Position numbers and translations under genes: made by a program. The notes beneath the pieces were generated by a model that saw nothing but the letters and a program-made list of their open reading frames with translations, had not been told where the DNA came from and made no database searches. From positions 124,001 through 188,000 of the forward strand of contig NZ_SNXW01000007.1 in NCBI RefSeq assembly GCF_004362855.1: a stretch of 64,000 bases of DNA. Reading direction: 5' to 3'. The stretch comes from Aquabacterium commune. Lineage in GTDB: Bacteria > Pseudomonadota > Gammaproteobacteria > Burkholderiales > Burkholderiaceae_C. Shown here one piece after another: positions 25,009 through 34,046 of the stretch. Position 1 is the first letter of the stretch, and every line of letters starts with the position of its first letter.

Positions 25009-28000
25009 ATGCAGTCGGAATTTCAAGAAACCCAACAAGAATCGCTGCGCTGGAAGCAGGCTTCGTGGCTGATGCTGCTGGCCGGGCTGCTGCTCAGCGG
25101 TCTGGGCTGGTGGTACGCCGGACAACGCCTCCAGCGGGACGCAGACGCCGCTTTCGCGGCCGACGCGCGCGAGCTCGCCCTGCACCTCGACCAGTTGGTG
25201 GACCACCACCTGGACGTGCTGGTGAGCTTCCAGTCGATGTTTGCGGTCAACGGGCAGGTGTCGCGCAAGACCTTCCACGAGCACTACCGCAACCTGCATG
25301 CCGAGAGCGAGTACCCGGCGCTGCTGGCCGTGCAGTACGCCCCGCTGCTCAAGCACAGCGAGAAAGCCGCCTTCGAGGCGCAGATGCGCAACGACCGCAG
25401 CGTCGCACCCGAGGGCTACCCGGATTTCCGTGTCCACCCCGCCGGGGAGCGCGCCGACTACATGCCCATCGCGTACCTGGAGCCGATGGCGCGCAACCGC
25501 AGCGCCTTCGGCTACGACCCGGCCCAGAGCGTCGTGCACCGCGAGCTGATGGAAAAGGCCCGAGACAGCGGTGCCATGCAGGTGTCGCCCCCCATCCAGC
25601 TGATCCAGGGCGGCAAAGACCCGCTGGGCCTGGTGGTGCGGCTGCCGGTGTACCGCCACGGCGATCGCCCCGAGACCGTGGCGGGCCGCCGCGCGGCCTT
25701 CCAGGGCCTGGTCAGCGGTGCCATCCGCATGAGTGACATGGTGGCCCAGGCCGACAACGGCGCGGCGTGGCAGCACCTGCACCTGCGCATCGACGACCCC
25801 GCGGCAGACACCCCGACGCTGTTCGACAGCGCACGCCTGCCCAAGGCCTTGCGCCCCGTGGCCGACAGCGACCCCAGCGATGTGCAGGTCCACACGCTGG
25901 AGGTGGCCGGGCGCCACTGGCGGCTGCAGTTCACGCGCGCCCCCGTGCAAGCCCTGGCCCAGGCCTACCCGCTGGCACTCTTGCTGGGTGGCGGCGGCTT
26001 CACCCTGGCCATCTGCCTGATGATGCGCAGTGCCGCAGGTCGGCATGCGCGCGCCGCCGAGATGGCGCAACGCATGAGCAAGCAGGCGCGCGACAGCGAG
26101 CAGCGCCTGCGCTCGGTGGTGGACCACACCGTGGACGGCATCCTGACGGTGGCGCCCTCGGGCCGCATCCTCAGCGCCAACCAGGCCGTGTGCCGCATGT
26201 TCGGGCACAGCGAATCGGCCATCGTGGGCCAGCACCTCAAGCTGCTGCTGCCGGAGGCGGGCTCACAGGAAGCGGGCATGCGCGTCGAGGGCTTCCTGCA
26301 GACGCAGCGCGTGGGCATGGACGGCCTGGGCCGCCACACCGAAGGCCTGCGCGCCGGTGGCCAGCGCTTCCCGCTGGAGCTGTCCATCAGCACGATGTCG
26401 CTGAACGGCGTGCGTCAGTACATCGGCGTGGTGCGCGACCTCAGCGCCCAGCAAGCGGCCGAGCACGCCGTGATGGAGGCACACCGCCAGCTCAACGAGG
26501 TCGATGAGATGCGCCGCGTGATCGTGCACAACGCGCCCTACGCCATCTTCGTGCTCAGCCAGCACGGCATCGTGCAGACGGTCAACCCCGCGGGCGAGCA
26601 CCTGCTGGGCTACAAGGCCCACCAGCTGGTCGGGCGTTTCTCCATCGAACGCTTTTTCGATGAACAACAGGTGGCCGAGCGCGCGCGCCTGCTGACCATG
26701 CGCCTGGGCCAGGCGGTGCAGACCCTGGACGTGCTCAACCACGTGGCCCAGGCCTCGCCGGGGCTGGCCGCGGAATGGACGCTGGTGCGCCAGGACGGCT
26801 CCAGCCTGCTGGCCGAGCTGCTCATCACGGAAATGAACAGCGAGTACGGCACGCAAAGTGGCTACCTGGTGATGGCCCACGACGTGACCTCGCGCCGCGA
26901 GGCCGAGAACCAGGTCCAGCACATGGCCTTGCACGATGCGCTGACCGGCCTGCCCAACCGCAACATGCTGCAAGAGCAGCTCAAGCACAGCCTGGTGGCG
27001 GCCGAGCGCGAAGGCCACTTCATGGCCATGATGTTCCTGGACCTGGACCGCTTCAAGAAGATCAACGACAGCCTGGGCCATCACCTCGGCGACGCCGTGC
27101 TCATCGAAGTGGCACGCCGCCTGCGCCAGGCCATGCGCACCTCGGACACCGTGGCCCGCCTGGGTGGCGACGAATTCGTGGTGCTGCTGCCCTGCATCAC
27201 CGCCATCGAGGACGGCGAGCGCGTGGCCCAGAAAGTGATGGAGCAGTTCGCCGAGCCGCTGCGCCTGGACGGCCACGAGCTGCGCGTGACGCCCAGCATC
27301 GGGCTGGCCCTCTACCCGCAGCACGGCAGCGACGCCGTCACGCTGATGCGCCATGCCGACCTGGCCATGTACCAGGCCAAGAGCCGTGGCCGCAACCGCG
27401 TGCAGGTGTTCAGCGACAAGATGGTCAGCGTCACGCCCGACACGCTGCTGCTGGAAAACGACCTCTACAAGGCGCTGGAGCGCGACGAGCTGCGCCTGCA
27501 CTTCCAGCCGCAGTTCGACTGCCGCAGTGGCCGCATCACCGGCGCCGAAGCCCTGCTGCGCTGGGATCATGGCGGCCGCCTGATCCCCCCCTCGGACTTC
27601 ATCCCGCTGGCCGAAGAAACCGGCCTGATCGTGCCCATGGGCGAGTGGGTGCTCCAGCGCGCCTGCACCATGGCCCAGCAGTGGCGTGAGCTCAGCGGCT
27701 GGCCCCTGCGCATCGCGGTGAACCTGTCGGCGCTGCAGCTCGACCAGCCCGACCTGATCGACACCGTGGCGCGCACCCTGGCCGAGACCGGCCTGCCTGC
27801 CACCGCGCTGGAGCTGGAGATCACCGAGAGCGTGGTGGTGCGTGAATCGCTGCGCGCCGCCGATGTGCTGATGCAGCTGCGTGCACTCGGCGTGGGCATC
27901 GCCATCGACGACTTCGGCGTGGGCTATTCCAGCTTCGCCTACCTGCGCGAGTTGCCGGTGGACCGCTTCAAGCTCGACCGCAGCTTCCTGAGCGCCGTGC

Positions 28001-28272
28001 CGCAATCCGGTGGCGACAGCCGCCTGGTGGCCGCGCTGATCGCCATGGGCCACCGCCTGGAAGTGGGCATCGTGGCCGAGGGCGTCGAGACCCAGGCGCA
28101 GGCCGACTTCCTGAAAGCCCACGGTTGCGACGAAGCCCAGGGCTACCACCTGGGCCGACCCATGAAGGAAGAAGCTTTCGAGGCCTTGCTGATGGCGCAC
28201 AGCAGCGAAGTGGCGCAGGACAACGCCGCGCCGGGCGACGCTCAGCGCGCGTCCACCGCCTGCACTTCCTGA
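25009..28272 (+). CDS. CHASE-PAS-PAS-GGDEF-EAL cyclic-di-GMP signalling protein
   Basis: A 1087-residue inner-membrane sensor with both synthesis and breakdown domains for c-di-GMP. A membrane helix (about 19-36), a periplasmic CHASE domain (about 60-300), a second helix (about 317-338) and two PAS domains (about 365-480 and 497-624) precede GGDEF (640-800) and EAL (810-1060). The GGDEF motif is intact (718-722) with an inhibitory-site RTSD five residues before it. The EAL motif EALLRW (about 847), ELEITES, DDFGVGYSS and AEGVET are also intact, so both activities are possible. The ATG at 25009 has GAGGA upstream. The 3-prime end overlaps the convergent mshP gene by 31 bases, next to a pilus operon whose ATPase looks c-di-GMP-responsive. 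Confidence 0.96.
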   Translation: MQSEFQETQQESLRWKQASWLMLLAGLLLSGLGWWYAGQRLQRDADAAFAADARELALHLDQLVDHHLDVLVSFQSMFAVNGQVSRKTFHEHYRNLHAESEYPALLAVQYAPLLKHSEKAAFEAQMRNDRSVAPEGYPDFRVHPAGERADYMPIAYLEPMARNRSAFGYDPAQSVVHRELMEKARDSGAMQVSPPIQLIQGGKDPLGLVVRLPVYRHGDRPETVAGRRAAFQGLVSGAIRMSDMVAQADNGAAWQHLHLRIDDPAADTPTLFDSARLPKALRPVADSDPSDVQVHTLEVAGRHWRLQFTRAPVQALAQAYPLALLLGGGGFTLAICLMMRSAAGRHARAAEMAQRMSKQARDSEQRLRSVVDHTVDGILTVAPSGRILSANQAVCRMFGHSESAIVGQHLKLLLPEAGSQEAGMRVEGFLQTQRVGMDGLGRHTEGLRAGGQRFPLELSISTMSLNGVRQYIGVVRDLSAQQAAEHAVMEAHRQLNEVDEMRRVIVHNAPYAIFVLSQHGIVQTVNPAGEHLLGYKAHQLVGRFSIERFFDEQQVAERARLLTMRLGQAVQTLDVLNHVAQASPGLAAEWTLVRQDGSSLLAELLITEMNSEYGTQSGYLVMAHDVTSRREAENQVQHMALHDALTGLPNRNMLQEQLKHSLVAAEREGHFMAMMFLDLDRFKKINDSLGHHLGDAVLIEVARRLRQAMRTSDTVARLGGDEFVVLLPCITAIEDGERVAQKVMEQFAEPLRLDGHELRVTPSIGLALYPQHGSDAVTLMRHADLAMYQAKSRGRNRVQVFSDKMVSVTPDTLLLENDLYKALERDELRLHFQPQFDCRSGRITGAEALLRWDHGGRLIPPSDFIPLAEETGLIVPMGEWVLQRACTMAQQWRELSGWPLRIAVNLSALQLDQPDLIDTVARTLAETGLPATALELEITESVVVRESLRAADVLMQLRALGVGIAIDDFGVGYSSFAYLRELPVDRFKLDRSFLSAVPQSGGDSRLVAALIAMGHRLEVGIVAEGVETQAQADFLKAHGCDEAQGYHLGRPMKEEAFEALLMAHSSEVAQDNAAPGDAQRASTACTS

Positions 28273-28763
28273 CGCCGCTCGACGTAGCCGGGGCCAGCCA
28301 CCGAGCCGGCGTCCGGACAGGTGTTGGCCGCGCCATTGCAGGCCACGGCCGTGAGCGTGTAGAGGCGGATGGTCTGCGGCGTGCCCGACACCGACTCGCC
28401 CTCGCTGTAGTCGGTCGAGGCGCAGCTCACGGTGACGCGAAAGCCTGTGTCGGCGCGCAGGTCCAGGGTCTGAGCCGCGCCGCAACTGGTTTTCCAGCCA
28501 GACTTGAGCGCCTGGTAGAGGCCCCACTGCACGCCCGCCTGCGCCGCCTGGGCCGCGCGCGAGGCACCGATGTCTTGCGCGCTGCCCATTTGCTGCGTCC
28601 AGTTCAACCGCACGATGGCCGCCGCCAAGGTGGCCAGCAAGACCAGCACGATCATGGCCGCGACCGCACCGAAGCCCCTGGCTGAAGTGCGACCGCAGCC
28701 CATCGCACGGCGCCACGCACGCGGCGGGCGCGGGCTGTGCAGATCGTGGACGGGCATGGCCAT
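28242..28763 (-). CDS. mshP: MshP-like pilus biogenesis protein (PilX-type minor pilin)
   Basis: A 173-residue protein with a positively charged N-terminus, a processing-like site RG-FGAVAAMIVLVLL at about residues 29-43 and a single hydrophobic helix. It lacks the Glu at +5 seen in classical type IV pilins, as is usual for PilX/MshP proteins. The C-terminal part is a small Cys-containing globular domain (SCGAAQ, SCASTD, CPDAG). It is the last gene of the leftward MSHA operon, 27 bases after mshO, and overlaps the 3-prime end of the GGDEF-EAL gene. The ribosome site is weak and the start could be two codons later. Assigned by position and architecture. Confidence 0.72.
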   Translation of the reverse strand: MAMPVHDLHSPRPPRAWRRAMGCGRTSARGFGAVAAMIVLVLLATLAAAIVRLNWTQQMGSAQDIGASRAAQAAQAGVQWGLYQALKSGWKTSCGAAQTLDLRADTGFRVTVSCASTDYSEGESVSGTPQTIRLYTLTAVACNGAANTCPDAGSVAGPGYVERRQEVQAVDAR

Positions 28764-28790
28764 GGCGAGGAACTTTCGAAGGCGATGCGC

Positions 28791-29693
28791 TCAGGGCGCG
28801 TTGGAGACGTGCGCACCCATCGTCAGGTGAACGGCCTCCGCGTTGCGGGACAGGTCCAGGTCCAGCAGCAGGTAGCCGCTTTGCTGGGTGGAACCCTGGT
28901 TCGGGTTGTAAGTCACCGTGCAGTTCACGATGCCCTTGAGGATCACGTCCGCGCCCGCCACGCTCGGGCAGGCCGCCGGGTAGGTCGGGTTGAAGCCGTA
29001 GTTCTTCAGGCGGTAGAGCACGCCCTTGCCATTGCCGGCGGTGTCGGTGCTGCCATCGGCGCCACTGCACACGTAAAACACCGCACGCTGGTTGTTGGGC
29101 ACGACGAGGTAGCGCCCGCCGTCGTAGCCCTGGGAGAACTGCTTGGCGTTGATGCTGATGCGGTGTGCGCCCATCCAGGCTGCCGGTGCCGCCGCAAAGC
29201 CGGTGATGGCCGACCGGTTGTAGCCGTCATAGACATCGTTGCTGTTCTGGTTGTTGACGACGATCCAATCCCCGATGGCGGGCGTGAGGGGCAAGGCGCT
29301 CAGGCTGTCGAAGACCGAGGTGGACTGGGTCGTGTCCAGCGGCGCGGAACAGGTCGTGCTGGGCGAACAACCGGCGCTGTCGTGCCCGGGCGAGGTGTCA
29401 GCGGCCATGCGGTAGCGGCCACCGGCCACCGCGGGGATCAGCTCGAAGCACTTGTTGGTGGACGGCGCGCGGATGGAGTTGGGCACGGCGCGCTGGACGT
29501 CGTTGACCATGCGGCGCACCGCCGTGTCCGCCTCGTCGGTCATTTGCGCGCGCAGCTTGACCGCGCCGTACGACTGCACGCTCGGGCCCACGATGGACGC
29601 CACGCCCGCGGCGACCACCGCGACCAGCACCATCACGACCACCAGTTCGATGATGGTCAGGCCGCGCTGTGAGGCCGGACGGGCGCCCATCAT
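28791..29693 (-). CDS. mshO: MshO-like minor pilin
   Basis: A 300-residue prepilin-type protein. The leader QRG-LTIIELVVVMVLVAVV contains the prepilin peptidase site (cut after Gly11) and Glu at +5 of the mature protein. A large C-terminal domain of about 260 residues rich in Cys, Asn and Thr follows. Size and position between mshD and mshP fit MshO of MSHA pilus loci. Its ATG overlaps the stop of mshD as ATGA; a second ATG follows at once. Minor pilins of this kind form the tip complex that primes pilus assembly. Confidence 0.82.
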   Translation of the reverse strand: MMGARPASQRGLTIIELVVVMVLVAVVAAGVASIVGPSVQSYGAVKLRAQMTDEADTAVRRMVNDVQRAVPNSIRAPSTNKCFELIPAVAGGRYRMAADTSPGHDSAGCSPSTTCSAPLDTTQSTSVFDSLSALPLTPAIGDWIVVNNQNSNDVYDGYNRSAITGFAAAPAAWMGAHRISINAKQFSQGYDGGRYLVVPNNQRAVFYVCSGADGSTDTAGNGKGVLYRLKNYGFNPTYPAACPSVAGADVILKGIVNCTVTYNPNQGSTQQSGYLLLDLDLSRNAEAVHLTMGAHVSNAP

Positions 29694-30190
29694 GATGCGT
29701 AGTCCGTGCGCCAGCCGACCAGGACGTAGTTCTCGGTGCCCCGCGTCACGGTCACGGTGATCTTGCGTGCCGCCGTCACGCCATTGAGCGTGGTCGCCAC
29801 CACATCGACTTTCAGCGAGTAGCCATCGAGCGCCGCGATCGCCACGCCATCGACGTCGCAGATCTTGCCGGTCGTGGTGTGGCCGTTGTAGGCCGCCACG
29901 TCGTAGAACTGGTTGCGCGCACAGCCGACCGACGCGCTGGTCGCCGTCGAGTTGTAAGGCTTGAGCAGGATCTCTTCCATGATTTCGTCGGCCACCACCT
30001 GGCTCTGCTTGACCTGCATGGGGTCGGCGCTGTTGCGCACGCTCATGCTGAAGGCCGACAACAGCCCCGCCACGCCCACGCCGATGACGACGATGGCGAC
30101 CACCATTTCGATGATGGTGAAGCCACGCTGCGCCACGCGTGCGGTGAACACCGGCGCGCGAGAGGCCTTTTTCGAGGCCTCACTCCGCAT
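29690..30190 (-). CDS. mshD: MshD-like minor pilin
   Basis: A 166-residue prepilin with the leader QRG-FTIIEMVVAIVVIGVGVAG (cleavage after Gly23, Glu at +5) and a small C-terminal domain (ADEIMEEILLKPYN). The wording and spacing are typical of MshD/PilV-class minor pilins. GGGGAG lies 7 bases before the ATG at 30190. The first 11 bases overlap the end of mshC and the last bases overlap the start of mshO, so the minor pilins are tightly coupled. A calcium- or disulfide-stabilised head cannot be predicted with confidence. Confidence 0.85.
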   Translation of the reverse strand: MRSEASKKASRAPVFTARVAQRGFTIIEMVVAIVVIGVGVAGLLSAFSMSVRNSADPMQVKQSQVVADEIMEEILLKPYNSTATSASVGCARNQFYDVAAYNGHTTTGKICDVDGVAIAALDGYSLKVDVVATTLNGVTAARKITVTVTRGTENYVLVGWRTDYAS

Positions 30191-30668
30191 GGCCGGTCTC
30201 CCCGGTGATGGCGATGGCCGTGCCCACGCCCGTGATGGTCACGGTGCGTGCGGACACGGTGGCGCCTGCGCCGTCGGTGGTGGTGCGGCCGTCGGGCTGG
30301 AAATAGATGGTGCCCGCGGGTGACACGGCCGTCTGGGTGCTGCCGCTGCCGCTGGTGGCGAACACGCCGGTGCTGCGCGGCCCGATGAGGTCGGTGTCGC
30401 AGGCCGTGGCCGGGTTGACCGAGGCAATTTGCAGGGAGATTTGCGTGTCGCTGACGGTGGCGCACACCAGCCTGCGGTGCGACACCGCCGACTTCTGTGC
30501 GAAGCGCAGGCCGGACAGCAGCCCGTCGCGCCAGATGTCATCGCGCACGTTCGTGGCCACGTCCAGCTTGGGCAGGGCCACCGCCGCCAGGATGCTGGCC
30601 AGGATGATCACCATGACCAGCTCGACCATGGTGTAGCCGCGGCCACACTGGCGCTCGAGAGGGTTCAC
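30180..30668 (-). CDS. mshC: MshC-like minor pilin (GspH/FimT type)
   Basis: A prepilin of about 162 residues. The leader GRG-YTMVELVMVIILASILAAVALPKL carries the cleavage site and Glu at +5. The body resembles GspH/FimT pseudopilins (FAQKSAVSHRRLVCA, IYFQPDGRTT), as in MshC. The GTG at 30668 was preferred because AGGA lies about 9 bases upstream and it clears the preceding gene; an ATG at 30695 would add nine residues and overlap mshQ by 11 bases. It lies between mshQ and mshD in the same transcript. Confidence 0.8.
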   Translation of the reverse strand: MNPLERQCGRGYTMVELVMVIILASILAAVALPKLDVATNVRDDIWRDGLLSGLRFAQKSAVSHRRLVCATVSDTQISLQIASVNPATACDTDLIGPRSTGVFATSGSGSTQTAVSPAGTIYFQPDGRTTTDGAGATVSARTVTITGVGTAIAITGETGHAE

Positions 30669-30684
30669 ATGGCGTCGTCCTGGC

Positions 30685-33408
30685 TCAAAACACATTGCGG
30701 ATGTTGACGGTCTTCTTCGATTCCGGAGAGTACACCCCGAACGAAGCGCGCGCCTTGGGGTTGCACACCGTGTTGGTCCCGCAGGCGTCGTCCAGGGACT
30801 GCAACCACGGCAGGTTGGCGCCCGAGGCCGTCAGGTCCAGCTCGACGTCCACGGTGCCGGTCTTGCCCGCACCTGGCGCCGTCAGCGTCAACTTGCCCAC
30901 GCCACCCGTCAGGGTCACAGACGAAGCCGTGGTGGCCCAGGCCGACGACACCGCACCGGCGTGCGACTTGTAGGCATTGCGCTTGAGGGCACCGGTCGTC
31001 ACCACCGAGGCGTTGGTGCAACTGTCGTTCGAGGCCGTCCACGACTTGCCCGTCCAGTACTGCACCTGGATGGGCATGTCGAGCACGGACTTCTCGGAGC
31101 CAAAGGCGTTCGACAGCTTGATGCGGCCGCTGCGCACCAGCACCGCAGGCGTGCTCTTGACGGTGTTGACGTCGGCGTCCGAAGCGGTGAGGGTGACGGT
31201 GTCAGGCGCCGACAGCTTGTTCGTCATGCCGTAAGTGATGGTGCCACTGCCCGAGCCGTTGGCGAAGGCCGTGGCGGCCAACACGGGGCTGCCACCCAAG
31301 GTGCCGCTGTTGGCGCCACCGGCCGTGGCGATGCTCACGCTGTTGGCCAGACGGTCCGTGGGGCTGGCCGCCGTGCCGTCGTAGTTTTGCGTGATCACGC
31401 CGTCGGCGTTCAGGGCCGTGACGGTGACGTCGATGGGTTGACCGGCATAGGCAAAAGCGATGTTGCTGGCACCTTCTGTGGCCGAGCAACGCGGGGTGGC
31501 GCTCAGACCGAACTTGGCGGGCACCAGGCGCAAGCCCGGAGGCACGGTGTCGGTCAGCTTGCCTTCGACCGACTTGCCTGAGCCCAGGTAGTCGGCCAGC
31601 GACGCCACGAAGTCCAGCGAGCCCACCTCGTCCCAGGACAGGGTCAGCAGCGAAATGCCGTTGTTGAAACTGATCAGGCCCATCGCCAGGTCAGGGTTGT
31701 TCTTGAGCGCAGCGCCCGCAGGCTTGAGCAATGCCTTGGTGAGGTTCACCGCACCCAGGCCCGGCTCGGCGCCAAAGTTCTTCAAGATGGCCCCCGCCTT
31801 GTTCAAGGCCGTGATGCGCAGCTGGAAATCACCCCCGGCCGCCAGCTTCGGGTTGGTCAGCACGATGTTGCCACCGATGACCGGCTCGACCTTGAGTGCC
31901 GCCGGCACCACCGTGGTCACCACGCTGTTCTTCACGCCCAGCAGGCTGCTGAGGGTGCCTGACAAGCCCGTGACGGTGACGTCCAGTTGCACCTGACCCG
32001 AATCGGCATAGCTGAAGGTGTTGGTGCCCACGGCCGAGCTGACGCCCGTGGTCAGGCCGGTGATGGCCGAGCCGCTGGTCAGCGTTTTCAGCGTGCTGCT
32101 GCTGCCGGAGCTGAGCAAGGTGGCCACGGTGGTGTTCGTGGCCACGCCGTACTTTGCCGTGACGGTGGACGTCAGGCTGCCCGAGCCCGAGGGCGAGGTG
32201 CACGCGCCGAACAGGTTCTCTGACACCAGGGTCGCGGTCAGCGTCTGCGGGTCACCGGCGATGCCTGCGGGCAAGGAGAGCAACAAACCGGTCTTGTTGG
32301 CCGTGAAGGCGCACGCACTGCTGCCCACCAAAGTGCCGAAGGCGCACATCGACGACGCGGCCGCGACCGGCACCGACGTGGCGGCGGTGTTCCAGGTGGT
32401 CGAGCTGCCCCAGTTGGACGGCATGCTCACCGACAAGTCGCCCGAATAGGCCGAGCCGCTGGCGATGCTGTAGGCCACCGCGCGCGAGGCGCCGCCGTCC
32501 GAGCGCGTGAAGTTCACCGTGCCCGTCACGCCCTTGGTGTAAAGGGTGGTGCAGGCCGCGTTGGCGCAGGCACGCACTTTGAAGGTGTTGTTCTGGCAGG
32601 TCAGGCCCGAAGCGTTGCTGGCCACCACCTCGACGTGGTCCAGCACCATCAAGGGCGCGCCATCGGTGTTGTCGTCGTAGCTCAGGTTGTCGATGCTGAG
32701 GTTGCGGTTGTCCCAGGAGCACAGGAACCAGAACGCGCAGACCTGGTGGCGCACGGCCGTCAGTTGCACCGAGGTCACCAGCACGCCGGCGGGCGGGGTG
32801 TACACGACCCGCACGGACTGGGTCTCGTTCACCTGCCCCGTCAGACCGAGCAGGACGTTGAAGAAGCCCTGGAAGAAGTTGACGGTGTCGTAGCCGCCCA
32901 CGCAGGTGGTGCTGGCGTCCGGGCAGTTGGTGAGCGTGCGGTAGTCACCATTGCTCAGGTTGATGCGGATGGTGTTGTCGCTGTCGCCCGTGCCCAGGTG
33001 CCACAGGAAGCTGACGTAGCCCGTGCCATTGGTGAAGCTGAGCTGCGTTTGCGATGAGCCACTGGTGCCCGACGCCACGCGTGCGAATTTGCTGGCAAAA
33101 CCGGTGGGCGCAGGGCTGGCCGTCGTCGTGGTGCTCCAGCCCCCACCGCCCGTGGCCGACGTGCTGCCTTGCGTCACACCGGCGGTGTTGGTCAGCAAGG
33201 TGGTGTCGAAGTCCACCGTCTTGAGGTTGGCCGAGGTGTAGGCCTGCGGGCTGAAGCCCGTCTGACTGGGCACCAGCACCTTGAGCGTGCCCGCGGTGGT
33301 GGCCGCAGCCTGCGCCAGCGTTGCACAGCAGCCCAAGGCCAGGCCCACGGCCACGCCCTGGCTGGCGGACTTCAACCGCCCCAGCACTTGCTTGAACAAC
33401 GCACTCAT
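30685..33408 (-). CDS. mshQ: MshQ-like large secreted adhesin-type protein (DUF6701)
   Basis: A 907-residue exported protein. A signal peptide covers about residues 1-33 (ending AQA). The N-terminal third resembles a lectin-like jelly-roll domain (VDFDTTLL, VSFLWHLGTGDSDNTIRINL, YDTVNFFQGFFNVLLG). Repetitive Thr/Ser/Gly-rich beta-structure follows, and the last about 500 residues match the DUF6701 region of MshQ (FGLSATPRCSA, AYAGQPIDVTVTALNADG). Proteins of this kind are thought to sit at or near the pilus tip. GAGGTG precedes the ATG at 33408. In Vibrio the gene lies at the end of the locus; here it follows directly after the major pilin, separated by a hairpin. Confidence 0.85.
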   Translation of the reverse strand: MSALFKQVLGRLKSASQGVAVGLALGCCATLAQAAATTAGTLKVLVPSQTGFSPQAYTSANLKTVDFDTTLLTNTAGVTQGSTSATGGGGWSTTTTASPAPTGFASKFARVASGTSGSSQTQLSFTNGTGYVSFLWHLGTGDSDNTIRINLSNGDYRTLTNCPDASTTCVGGYDTVNFFQGFFNVLLGLTGQVNETQSVRVVYTPPAGVLVTSVQLTAVRHQVCAFWFLCSWDNRNLSIDNLSYDDNTDGAPLMVLDHVEVVASNASGLTCQNNTFKVRACANAACTTLYTKGVTGTVNFTRSDGGASRAVAYSIASGSAYSGDLSVSMPSNWGSSTTWNTAATSVPVAAASSMCAFGTLVGSSACAFTANKTGLLLSLPAGIAGDPQTLTATLVSENLFGACTSPSGSGSLTSTVTAKYGVATNTTVATLLSSGSSSTLKTLTSGSAITGLTTGVSSAVGTNTFSYADSGQVQLDVTVTGLSGTLSSLLGVKNSVVTTVVPAALKVEPVIGGNIVLTNPKLAAGGDFQLRITALNKAGAILKNFGAEPGLGAVNLTKALLKPAGAALKNNPDLAMGLISFNNGISLLTLSWDEVGSLDFVASLADYLGSGKSVEGKLTDTVPPGLRLVPAKFGLSATPRCSATEGASNIAFAYAGQPIDVTVTALNADGVITQNYDGTAASPTDRLANSVSIATAGGANSGTLGGSPVLAATAFANGSGSGTITYGMTNKLSAPDTVTLTASDADVNTVKSTPAVLVRSGRIKLSNAFGSEKSVLDMPIQVQYWTGKSWTASNDSCTNASVVTTGALKRNAYKSHAGAVSSAWATTASSVTLTGGVGKLTLTAPGAGKTGTVDVELDLTASGANLPWLQSLDDACGTNTVCNPKARASFGVYSPESKKTVNIRNVF

Positions 33409-33538
33409 CTTGGCACCTCTTGGCTTGACATGGATCACGTCGTCACTGTGCTGGCGGGTTCGCCCCTTGTCCAGACGGTAACGATGTGTAACCGAGGCAT
33501 ATGACCGGCTGCTTTGAAAAAATTGAACAAAGACGCAG

Positions 33539-33566
33539 AAAGCCCGGCACCCGCGGCCCGGCCTTC
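33539..33566 (-). terminator. Hairpin between major pilin and mshQ
   Basis: Inverted repeat AAGCCCGG (33540-33547) and CCGGCCTT (33558-33565) with one mismatched pair. On the minus strand the stem is followed by a U-rich stretch containing a six-T run. It lies just after the major pilin gene and may attenuate transcription so that pilin is made in excess, a common arrangement. The stem is imperfect and the T-run is about 20 bases away, so this is tentative. Confidence 0.4.
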
Positions 33567-33581
33567 CGCGCAAGCTCAGGC

Positions 33582-33986
33582 TCAGTTGCCTGCGCCGATG
33601 CCGGTGAACTTCGCGGTCGGGGCGTAGTCGGCCATGGACAGCACGCACTCGGCGGTGGCGCCGTTGGTGGCCAGCGCGGCCGCGGTCACGGTGAACTTGG
33701 TGGGCAGGCCGCCTTGCAGGATGGCGGTGAGCTTGTTGCAGTCATCGACCTTCGTGCACTTGGCGGCATCGGCACCGGCGGTCTTGTGGCCCGTCGCCGA
33801 GCAACCGGCGTAGTTCAGCGACATGGCGCTGGAGGCGGTGCCTGCCATGCCGTCCAGTGCCGACTGCTGTGCATCGGACTTGAGGTCCAGGAACTTGGGC
33901 AGGGCGGTGGCGGCCAGGATGCCCAGGATGACGATGACCACGATCAGCTCGATCATGGTGAAGCCGGCTTGACGACGTTGTTGCAT
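33582..33986 (-). CDS. mshA: MshA-like major pilin
   Basis: A 134-residue type IV prepilin and the likely main subunit of the pilus. The short leader MQQRRQAG is cut before Phe9, and Glu13 is the essential +5 residue of FTMIELIVVIVILGILAA. The sequence ALPKFLDLKSDAQQSALDGM closely follows the MshA pattern. The C-terminal domain has four cysteines (GCSATG, KCTKVDDC, ECVLS), allowing two disulfides. GAGG lies 9 bases before the ATG at 33986. It is placed between mshG and mshQ in the operon; a hairpin after its stop may favour its expression over downstream genes. Confidence 0.92.
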   Translation of the reverse strand: MQQRRQAGFTMIELIVVIVILGILAATALPKFLDLKSDAQQSALDGMAGTASSAMSLNYAGCSATGHKTAGADAAKCTKVDDCNKLTAILQGGLPTKFTVTAAALATNGATAECVLSMADYAPTAKFTGIGAGN

Positions 33987-34046
33987 GGTGAAGACCTCGT
34001 GCGGGTGGGGAAAAAAGAAAGCTGTCTTGGTTTTCGGCATGTGCGA

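Noticed and set aside
26263-29070. Long open frame on the minus strand opposite the GGDEF-EAL gene
   Set aside because: It mirrors a well-supported multidomain gene and has no recognisable domain; an artefact of high GC content.
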